From Prorocentrum cordatum (Eukaryota > Sar > Dinophyceae > Prorocentrales > Prorocentraceae): 25,000 nucleotides of DNA. The DNA lies in assembly GCA_963575745.1 (NCBI GenBank), contig CAUYUJ010003906.1, positions 1-25,000 on the forward strand, read 5' to 3'. Below the pieces are notes generated by a model. It saw nothing but the letters and a program-made list of their open reading frames with translations. It was not told where the DNA came from and did no database searches. Positions 1 to 7,258 of this stretch are shown one piece after another (position 1 is the first letter of the stretch; the number at the start of each line of letters is the position of its first letter). The position numbers and the translations under genes are program-made.

Positions 1-704
1 GGCGGAGCGGAAGGGGGGTGCGGTCGAATAAAGTTGTCGGGGCGGAGGGGGCCTGGGCTGGCGTGGAGCCGCGCGGGGGCGGCTGAGACGGGGGCGCGGG
101 GAGGGGGCGGACGGGGGGGCGTGCTGTGCCGAAATAAAGTGGTCGGGGCGGAGGGGGCACTGGGCGGGCGCTGGAGCCGCGCGGGGGCGCTGAGACGGCG
201 CGGGTGAGGGGGTGGAGCGGGGAGGGGGGGCGCGGTGCCGAAATAAAGTAGTCGGGGCGGAGGACGCACTGGGCGGGCGCTGGAGCCGCGGGGGGGCGCT
301 GAGACGGCGCGGGGGAGGGGGCGGAGCGGGGGGGGGTGCGGTGCCGAAGTGAAGTAGTCGAGGCGGAGGGGGCACTGGGCGGGCGCTGGAGCCGCGGGGG
401 GGCGCTGAGACGGCGCGGGGGAGGGGGCGGAGCGGGGGGGGGTGCGGTGCCGAAATAAAGTGGTCGAAGCGGAGGGGGCACTGGGCGGGCGCTGGAGCCG
501 CGGTGGGGCGCTGAGACGGCGCGGGGGAGGGGGCGGAGCGGGGGGGGTGTGCGGTGCCGAAATAAAGTGGTCGGGGCGGAGGGGCACTGGGCGGGCGCTG
601 GAGCCGCGGGAAGGCGCTGAAACGGAGGGGGCGCATGATGATGATGTGGATGATGATGATGGTGATGACGGTGATTATGATGGTGATGATGGTGAGGATG
701 ATGG

Positions 705-765
<61 letters not shown>

Positions 766-800
766 GGGGGGGGGTGCGGTGTCGAAATAAAGTGGTCGGA
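1..800. repeat. GC-rich minisatellite, ~106-bp unit, about seven copies
   Basis: A unit containing GAAATAAAGTGGTCGGGGCG followed by a G-rich tail recurs. The landmark GAAATAAAG (or variant) falls at about 26, 131, 240, 346, 452, 559 and 784. Spacing is 105-109 bp except for the last interval, where a GAT microsatellite is inserted. Units differ by a few substitutions and by G-run length. Frames through it are arginine/glycine-rich and change with G-run length, so I see no gene here. The array continues off the left edge. Confidence 0.9.
634..764. repeat. GAT/ATG trinucleotide microsatellite
   Basis: Imperfect GATGAT with GGT and GTT interruptions becomes an uninterrupted run from about 705 to 763. 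It lies inside the last unit of the ~106-bp minisatellite, whose landmark resumes at 784, so it expanded within a pre-existing repeat copy. Read as protein it gives poly-Asp; I do not consider it coding. Confidence 0.92.
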
Positions 801-816
801 GCTCTAGACACCCTGT

Positions 817-1018
817 GCAAGAGAATAATAACAGCAATAATGATACGACTGATAATAACAATATTAATAGTATTAATAATACTACTAATACTAATAATAA
901 TAATAATAATGATAGTAATAATAATAGTAATAATAACAATAATAAAATAATAATAATAATAATGATAATGATACTGATGATACTGATAATAATAATAAAA
1001 AAAATAATAATAATAGTA
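817..1018. repeat. AT-rich AAT/ATA degenerate microsatellite
   Basis: About 200 bp are almost entirely AAT, AAC, GAT and AGT triplets, in sharp contrast to the GC-rich flanks. Open frames give Asn- or Ile-rich strings, typical of a microsatellite and not a gene. Confidence 0.9.
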
Positions 1019-1113
1019 ACCTAACAGCGAAGATTGATAGGTTTCTAGTGGTCTCAAAAGAGAGCATCATGACTCCCCAGGGGGGTCTGGGCAGATGCCC
1101 GACGGGTGCCGCG

Positions 1114-1135
1114 GGAATCCGGGGATTCCTTTTTT
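1114..1135 (+). other. Perfect 7-bp hairpin followed by a T run
   Basis: GGAATCC at 1114-1120 and GGATTCC at 1123-1129 can pair across a 2-base loop and are followed directly by six T residues (1130-1135). The shape resembles an intrinsic or Pol III-type terminator, but no RNA gene is recognisable upstream on the plus strand. Function is unproven. Confidence 0.35.
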
Positions 1136-1149
1136 AGCCAACACTAACG

Positions 1150-1700
1150 CACTTCGTGGTCTTCGAGTTCCCAGAACTCCGCTCGTGGGCATGATTTTGA
1201 ATGCCCAGAGCCAACTGTAGGCCACTTCGTGGTCTTCGAGTTCCCAGAACTCCATTCTTGGGCATGATTTTGAATGCCCGGAGCCAACTGTAGGCCACTT
1301 CGTGGTCTTCCAGTTCCCAGAATTCCATTCTTGGGCATGATTTTGAATGCCCGGAGCCAACTGTAGGCCACTTCGTGGTCTTCGAGTTCCCAGAACTCCA
1401 TTCTTGGGCATGATTTTGAATGCCCGGAGCCAACTGTAGGCCACTTCGTGGTCTTCGAGTTCCCAGAACTCCATTCCTGGGCATGATTTTGAATGCCCGG
1501 AGCCAACTGTAGGCCACTTCGTGGTCTTCGAGTTCCCAGAACTCCATTCTTGGGCATGATTTTGAATGCCCGGAGCCAACTGTAGGCCACTTCGTGGTCT
1601 TCGAGTTCCCAGAATTCCATTCTTGGGCATGATTTTGAATGCCCGGAGCCAACTGTAAGCTAAGCCACTTCGTGTTCTTCGAGTTCCCAGAACTCCATTC
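1150..1700. repeat. 73-bp tandem repeat, eight copies, three hairpins per copy
   Basis: The landmark CACTTCGTGG starts at 1150, 1223, 1296, 1369, 1442, 1515, 1588 and 1666. The period is exactly 73 bp for six intervals; the last is 78 because of a 5-bp TAAGC insertion. Each unit contains three perfect inverted repeats: CCAC-TTC-GTGG, GAGTTC-CCA-GAACTC, and GGGCAT-N8-ATGCCC. Copies differ by only one to three bases. Long minus-strand frames here are artefacts of the stop-poor repeat, since 73 is not a multiple of three and the frame rotates from copy to copy. Confidence 0.95.
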
Positions 1701-1890
1701 CCGGGCCCGAGACGGCCCTAGAGCCCCCAAAGATCGCACACAGATCGCCCAAGAGGCCTCCAGGATGGCCCCAGAACGGCCCAAGAGGCCACCAAGACGG
1801 GCCGAAGAGGGCCCCAAGACAGCCTGCGAGGCCTTGAAGACGCCCAAGGGAGCCTCCAAGACGGCCCTGGAGCACCCCAAGAGGGCCCCA
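1700..1890. repeat. Degenerate short repeat, CCAAGANGGCC-like
   Basis: Purine-rich words such as CCCAAGAGG, CCAAGACGG and CTCCAAGACGG recur about every 10-30 bp between the 73-bp array and the spliced-leader relict. Divergence is too high for a clear unit. It is open in several frames, but I see no protein family. Confidence 0.55.
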
Positions 1891-1896
1891 AGTCGA

Positions 1897-1918
1897 TCCG
1901 TAGCCATTTTGGCTCCAG
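1897..1918 (+). other. Relict dinoflagellate spliced leader (DinoSL)
   Basis: TCCGTAGCCATTTTGGCT (1897-1914) followed by CCAG matches the 22-nt dinoflagellate spliced leader at 21 of 22 positions, counting the degenerate first base as T; the leader ends CAAG. In the SL RNA gene a GT splice donor would follow, but here CC follows, so this is not a donor gene. It lies 58 bp upstream of the glycosyltransferase start codon in the same orientation. Known precedent: trans-spliced mRNAs reverse-transcribed back into dinoflagellate genomes leave such copies. The genomic insertion itself is inferred. Confidence 0.88.
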
Positions 1919-1940
1919 CCAGTGTGGCTCAAAGCTCAAG
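1917..1940 (+). other. Second and possible third degenerate spliced-leader remnants
   Basis: AGCCAGTGTGGCTCAAAG (1917-1934) aligns to the inner part of the leader (AGCCATTTTGGCTCAAG) with changes in the T run and one extra A. GCTCAAG (1934-1940) could be the 3' end of a third, older leader. Older leaders are expected to lie downstream of newer ones when an already retroposed gene is trans-spliced and retroposed again; the order here fits. The third remnant is only 7 nt and may be chance. Confidence 0.65.
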
Positions 1941-1976
1941 CATGCTGGGCACGGCAGCGGGCAGGGCACACGCGCC

Positions 1977-3613
1977 ATGGTCAGCGCCTGCCAGATCGTG
2001 CAAGCCATCATCAAAGTCTATGTGCCATGCTGCCTGATCGGCGCATTTCTGTTGCAGGACCAGCCCCTCACGGCCCTGCTTGCGCCCCGCGGTCCGCTCG
2101 CGCTGTTCTCTGTCGGCCCGGCAAGCAGGCTCGACGCCGCGGCGCCGCTGGTGGGCCAAACGGCGGCGGTGGCCAGCCCGGCACCAGGGCTGGCGCCACG
2201 AACGAGGCCGACGCCGACGCTGACGCCGAAGCCGACGCCAGGGCCACCCGCAGCTGGCGAAGGCCACGGGCCTGCTGGCGGGGGCGCGGAAGAAGACGTG
2301 CCCCCGCTCCCGGCCGTCCTGGAGCACGGCTGGTTCCGTGATTCCAGGTGTACGAAGCTCGCCATCCCGTGGAGGGGTGCCCCCAGCAACATAGACGTCT
2401 GGCGTCCCAACGGGTCTTGCCTCCATACAGATGGAAGCAAGGAGTCGTACCAGTTTGTCTGCAGCGCGTCCCTTGGGCTCGTGTTCGTGCAGAAGATGGA
2501 CCGAGATTGCAACAGGTTGAAGCAGCAGAATGCCATAGCGCCCGAGATGTGGCAGCGCATAAAGCGGGGCGAGTGCATCTTCTATGGCACCGCCGAGATG
2601 GGCAACGACGTGTACAGCCAGCTGAACACGACGCTGCCAGCATCGTACGGAGTGGGCTGCGCGGCCTTCCCCCCCCCCCCGCGGCCTTCTATCGGGGACA
2701 GGGCCGGCGTCGCCTGCCCTCCCGGCTCGGCCGCGCTCGGGGTCGACGGCGGGCGCAGGCTCGAGCTGAGCCTCCTCCTCCCGTCGAAGTTCAGAGACCT
2801 CTTCGCCTCCGAGCAGGTTCAGCAGTACAGCTTTTGCATTAAATCGATCTCGGTGACGGTCGAGGACCAGAAGAACGAGCCCGCGAAGACGCTGGACAAG
2901 GGGACGCGCCGCGCACTGGACGTTCCACGAAACGAGTCTGCCTTCTCGGACGTCAAGCTGCTGCTGGCCGTCATGACGCCCACCTACGCCTGCGACGTGC
3001 GCAACGTGCACAGGACGACCTGGATGACCCACAGGCGCGTCTGCGCCTTGCGCCGCCACGCAGAGGCCGGGTGCTCGATCATGCCTCTGTTCGTATTCGC
3101 GAACGTCTCGCGCGACGCCGTTGAGGAAGCCGACGATGTAGTGTTTCTGCCCGACGTGCAGCCTTCCAAACGCCTGAGCAACGGCGTCAGTGTCTGGTGG
3201 AAACTCGGCAAGAACAGGGATATGTGGAGGGAGGGACAGTACAAGACCCCAGCGTGGTTCCAGCACGCCCTGCAGTATCCCTGGGCGACGCACATCGCAA
3301 AGATGGACCTTGACACGTATCCCTTCGTGACGGCGATCTACAACGACTTGATCCGCCTTCCGCCCACCCGCGTGTTCTACGGCAGGCAGTTTTCCGTGGG
3401 GGGGGGGGCATGTATGGCGAGTTCTATCTTGTCACCAAGGACGTCGCGGCGGGGTGGGTGGACGTGGAGAACTTAACGAGGAAGGCGCGGCGTGCGCAGT
3501 TCAAGGGCATCGCCGAAGACCAGACGTTTGCTACGGTCATGCGTTTGGGAGTTCATACTTATTGGTTTGCTTTAAACGGCTGTAGGCAAGTTAGATGGGT
3601 CCACATGAGATAG
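1977..3613 (+). CDS. GT31-like glycosyltransferase (galactosyltransferase family), retroposed, one frameshift in a G tract
   Basis: Likely a Golgi type II membrane enzyme transferring a sugar from a nucleotide sugar. The ATG at 1977 lies in GCCATGG context. Residues ~11-26 form a hydrophobic anchor, ~75-91 a Pro/Thr-rich stem, and ~120-230 a Cys-containing region I do not recognise. The catalytic domain begins near residue 326. Family-like features are VHRTTW (~344-349), a DVVFLPD segment, and a DxD-type metal motif in AKMDLDTYPF (D444, D446). The frame is broken in an 11-G run at 3398-3408: the first frame stops at 3476, while the continuation in another frame (3410-3613) carries CMYGEFYL and AEDQTF, matching the C-terminal Gly-rich and acidic motifs of the family. 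Nine or twelve Gs would join them. No intron is visible, as expected for a retrogene. It may be a pseudogene or the break may be an assembly error. Confidence 0.65.
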
Positions 3614-3949
3614 CCGCTTGGACACCCTGGCGCCTTGCAGTGGCAGGCCAGCCCTCTTTTCGATTGTCCAGGGGTGCACACAGTGGCCACCACGTGTTCA
3701 GGGTCCAGGGGGGGAGGGGACAAGAGCACCAGCATCTAAGAGTGAGCGCCCATGTCGCACGTCAGCCGAGACCTGTCTGCTGTGCCGAGTCAGAGCTCCG
3801 ATCGGCGTGTGGAGATTCGCCCAGGCCTGGCCTACTTGAAAACTTATAGCCGGAGTGCAGTATCCCCAAAGAGGGTTTTTAGACCCACTGCGGTTTCCAA
3901 GGTCGATTGCGTGCCCGCCTAGTGCGGGCTGGCATGGCATGTTAAAACA
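3614..3949. other. 3' flank of the glycosyltransferase gene, no feature seen
   Basis: About 330 bp of non-repetitive sequence follow the stop codon at 3611-3613. I see no poly-A tract, target-site duplication or protein similarity. It may hold the 3' untranslated region. Short open frames here have no recognisable content. Confidence 0.4.
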
Positions 3950-4290
3950 TGCCTCCTCCTCCTCCTCCTCGTCCACCTCCTCTTCATCCCGAAAGGCATC
4001 TCGGAACCCAGAGTTGCGAGGATGTCTCCAGCGTAACGGGCTGGACCACCTCGCGCGCGGCATTTCGGACCCCAGAGTTGCGACGATGTCTCGGGCGAAA
4101 CGTGCTGCGAGGAAGTCTCAGGCGAAACGGGCCGGACCACCTCGAGCGCGGCGTCTCAGAGTTCCGAGTTGCGGGGGCCTCCTGGTGCCTCCTGGGGCCT
4201 CCTGGGGACCTCCTGGGGCTTCCTCCCGGGCCTCCTGTGGCCTCCTGAACTCCACCTGAGATTTCCTGAAGCATCTTGGGGCTCCCAGGG

Positions 4291-4402
4291 GGGATATCTA
4301 ACCTGTGGCCGTTTGGGCCCCTCCAAATACGGGGGGGCCACAGGAGCAGGAAAAATCAACGAATCGACACCGGATGTGTATTAACTTGACACGTTCTGAT
4401 AA
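4291..4402. repeat. Conserved core of the composite module, copy 1
   Basis: It runs from GGGATATCTAACCTGTGGCC through AAAAATCAACGAATCGACAC to ACTTGACACGTTCTGATA. The second half is A/T-richer than its surroundings and nearly identical in all three copies. Within it ACAC-CGGAT-GTGT can form a small hairpin. Function unknown. Confidence 0.75.
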
Positions 4403-4561
4403 GCGGCCTCCTGGGGCCTCCTGGGAGCCTCCTGGGAATCTCCTGCGGACCCCTGGGGCCTGTCCTGGGCGTCCTGCGGCCTCCTGAAGCTCTCTGGGAC
4501 CTCCCCCTCCTCCTGCCTGCTCCCTCATGCACATCATCCGCCTCCTCCTTCTCCCTTCCAT

Positions 4562-4619
4562 CTCCTCCTCCTCCTCCTCCTCCTCCTCCTCCTCCTCCTC
4601 CTCCTCCTCCTCCTCCTCC
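4562..4619. repeat. CTC trinucleotide microsatellite
   Basis: An uninterrupted CTC run of about 58 bp, expanded relative to the equivalent short tract at 3952-3975 in the preceding module. Confidence 0.9.
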
Positions 4620-4944
4620 ACCTCCTCTTCATCGCGAACGGCATTTCGGAGCCTAGAGTTGCGAGGATGTCTCCAGCGTAACGGGCTGGACCACCTCGCG
4701 CGCGGCATCTCGGACCCCAGAGTTGCGACGATGTCTCGGGCGAAACGTGCTGCGAGGAAGTCTCAGGCGAAACGGGCTGGACCACCTCGAGCGCGGCGTC
4801 TCAGAGCTCCGAGTTGCGGGGGCCTCCTGGTGCCTCCTGGGGCCTCCTGGGGCCTCCTGGGGACCTCCTGGAGCTTCCTCCTGGGCCTCCTGTGGCCTCG
4901 TGAACTCCACCTGGGGTTTCCTGAAGCCTCTTGGGGCTCCCAGG

Positions 4945-5060
4945 GGGGATATCTAACCTGTGGCCGTTTGGGCCTCTCCAAATGGAGGGGGGGGGGCACA
5001 AGAGCAGGAAAAATCAACGAATCGACACCGGATGTGTATTAACTTGACACGTTCTGATAA
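4945..5060. repeat. Conserved core of the composite module, copy 2
   Basis: Same element as at 4291-4402, 658 bp downstream. The internal G run is longer and lacks the CAC seen in copy 1; the terminal ~60 bp are unchanged. Confidence 0.75.
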
Positions 5061-5249
5061 GCGGCCTCCTGGGGCCTCCTGGGAGCCTCCTGGGAATCTC
5101 CTGGAGACCCCTGGGGCCTGTCCTGGGCGTCCTGCGGCCTCCTGGTGCCTCCTGGGCCTCCTGGGGACCTCCTGGAGCTTCCTCCTGGGCCTCCTGTGGC
5201 CTCCTGAACTCCACCTGAGGTTTCCTGAAGCATCTTGGGGCTCCCAGGG

Positions 5250-5361
5250 GGGATATCTAACCTGTGGCCGCTTGGGCCTCTCCAAATGGAGGGGGGGGCA
5301 CAAGAGCAGGAAAAATCAACGAATCGACACCGGATGTGTATTAACTTGACACGTTCTGATA
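5250..5361. repeat. Conserved core of the composite module, copy 3
   Basis: Same element, 302 bp after copy 2. It ends in CTGATAGAGG where the others have CTGATAAGCGG. A diverged start of a fourth copy (GGATATGTAACATGTGGCC) lies at about 5477. Confidence 0.75.
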
Positions 5362-5512
5362 GAGGGCCTCCTGGGGCCTCCTGGGAATCTCCTGGGGGCC
5401 CCTGGGGCCTGTCCTGGGCGTCCTGCGGCCTCCTGGACCTCTCTGGGGCCTCCTGAGGCTCGCAGGGTCCCATGGAGGATATGTAACATGTGGCCTTCTG
5501 GGCCCCCAGGCT

Positions 5513-6040
5513 GGACCACCTCTTGCGCAGCATCTGAGAGCTCAGAGTTGCGAGAATATCTTGTGCGAAACAGGCCGGACCACCTTGCGCACGGCATCTC
5601 AGATCTCAGAGTTGCAAGGATTTCTCAGGCGAGACGGGCCGGACCACCTCGCGCAGGGCATCTCAGAGCTCAGAAGTTCGAGGATGTCTCAGGCGAAACG
5701 GGCCGGACCACCTCGCGCGCGGCATCGGGGAGATCAGAGTTTCGAGGATGTCTCAGGCGAAACGGGCCGGACCACCTCGCGCGCGGCATCTTGGAGCTCA
5801 GAGTTGCGAGGATGTCTCAGGCGAAACGGCCCGGACCACCTCTCGCGCGGCATCTGGGAGCTCAGAGTTTCGAGGATGTCTCAAGCGAAACGGCCCGGAC
5901 CACCTCTCGCGCGGCCTCTCAGAGCTCAGATTTAGGAGGATGTCTCAGGCGAAACGCTCAATCCCGGACAACTCAGAAACGAGAGTTGTGAGGATGTCTC
6001 AGGCGAAACGGGCCGGACCACCACATTTGTTTGAGGATGT
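5513..6040. repeat. 64-bp tandem repeat array
   Basis: The landmark GGACCACCT lies at 5513, 5577, 5641, 5705, 5769, 5833 and 5897, exactly 64 bp apart. A truncated unit follows (GGACAACTC at 5966) and a last copy is at 6015. Each unit contains CTCAGGCGAAACGGGCCGG and CTCAGAGTTGCGAGGATGT. The same unit occurs inside the composite modules upstream, so one family seeded both. No coding sense is apparent, since the frame shifts at each 64-bp step. Confidence 0.93.
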
Positions 6041-6141
6041 CTCTGCTTAGCTTTCCCTCGGCCGGAATTAGCTTCTATCACAACAGCACCCCGTTCAGCA
6101 AGCTGTTTGGGGAATGGGGAAAAAGAGGGCCCCAAGTCCAG

Positions 6142-7258
6142 ATCACCTCGGGACCTCGCGGCGCCTGGGGGGTTGCGATCTGCGCAACTGTCGCCACTTT
6201 CGTGGGCTCCTGGGAGGCCCAGCGGAGTTGGGGTACACGCAGATCACCTCGGGACCTCGCGGCGCCTTCTGGGGTACTGCGATCTGCGCAACTGTCGCCA
6301 TGTTCGTGGGCTCCTGGGAGGCCCAGCGGAGTTGGGGTACACGCAGATCACCTCGGGACCTCGCGGCGCCTGGGGGGTTGCGATCTGCGCAACTGTCGCC
6401 ACTTTCGTGGGCTCCTGGGAGGCCCAGCGGAGTTGGGATACACGCAGATCACCTCGGGACCTCGCGGCGCCTGGGGGGTGCGATCTGCGCAACTGTCGGC
6501 ACTTTCGTGGGCTCCTGGGAGGCCCAGCGGAGTTGGGGTACACGCAGATCACCTCGGGACCTCGCGGCGCTGGGGGTTGCGATCTGCGCACTGTCGCCAC
6601 TTTCGTGGGCTCCTGGGAGGCCCAGCGGGGTTGGGGTACACGCGGATCGCGTCGGGACCTCGCGGCTCCTGGGGCTGCCAACTGCGCAATTGTCGGCACT
6701 TTCGTGGGCTCCTGGGAGGCCCAGCGGAGTTGGGGTACACGCAGATCACCTCGGGACCTCGCGGCTCCCTGCGGGGGGAGCTGCCACCTGCGCAACTGTC
6801 GGCACTTTCGTGGGCTCCTGGGAGGCCCAGCGAAGTGGGGTTACACGCAGATCGCGTCGGGACCTCGCGGCTCCCTGCGGGGGGGGCTGCCAACTGCGCA
6901 ACTGTCGCCACTTTCGTGGGCTCCTGGGAGGCCCAGCGGAGTTGGGGTACACGCAGATCACCTCGGGACCTCGCGGCGCCTGGGGGGTTGCGATTTGCGC
7001 AACAGTCGCCATGTTCGTGGGCTCCTGGGAGGCCCAGCGGAGTTGGGGTACACGCAGATCACCTCGGGACCTCGCGGCTCCCTGCGGGGGGAGCTGCCAA
7101 CTGCGCAACTGTCGGCACTTTCGTGGGCTCCTGGGAGGCCCAGCGGAGTGGGGTGACACGCAGATCGCGTCGGGACCTCGCGGCTCCTGCGGAGGGAGTT
7201 GCCAACTGCGCAATTGTCGGCACTTTCGTGGGCTCCTGGGAGGCCCAGCGGAGTGGGG
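6142..7258. repeat. ~101-bp tandem repeat array, 11 copies
   Basis: The landmark GATCACCTCGGGACCTCGCGG or its GATCGCGTC variant starts at 6142, 6242, 6346, 6447, 6547, 6645, 6744, 6850, 6956, 7057 and 7163; spacing is 98-106 bp. Many units contain the perfect hairpin GTTGCG-ATCTG-CGCAAC, and all contain the near-palindrome GGGCTCCTGGGAGGCCC. Two subtypes alternate, a GCGCCTGG type and a GCTCCCTGCGG type. Three long plus-strand frames of 349-420 codons here are repeat shadows. Confidence 0.93.

Larger units (their letters stand above)
3950..5475. repeat. Composite repeat region: CTC tract, 64-bp units, CTCCTGGGGC decamers and a conserved AT-richer core
   Basis: One large module is repeated. 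Its order is a CTC tract (3952-3975; 4562-4619), two or three 64-bp-type units (about 4005-4170; 4655-4820), a degenerate CTCCTGGGGC array, the conserved core listed separately, then more decamers. The first two cores are 658 bp apart and the next is 302 bp on, because the third module lacks the CTC and 64-bp parts. A fourth partial core starts at about 5474. The many open frames (Pro/Gly-rich, collagen-like) are shadows of the decamer. Confidence 0.85.

Noticed and set aside
1150-1700. CRISPR array or tRNA cluster
   Set aside because: Repeats are head-to-tail without unique spacers, so not CRISPR. Despite the 73-nt length and three stems, there is no acceptor stem, T-loop consensus or A/B box that I can recognise, so no tRNA call.
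1639-2037. 132-codon plus-strand frame crossing the spliced-leader relict
   Set aside because: It begins inside the 73-bp repeat and runs through the leader remnants in a different frame from the glycosyltransferase, with no recognisable protein. It may at most act as an upstream open frame (ATG at 1942).
3950-5475. Collagen-like Pro/Gly-rich protein
   Set aside because: It arises from the CTCCTGGGGC decamer. Frames are short, rotate, and contain no consistent Gly-X-Y run.
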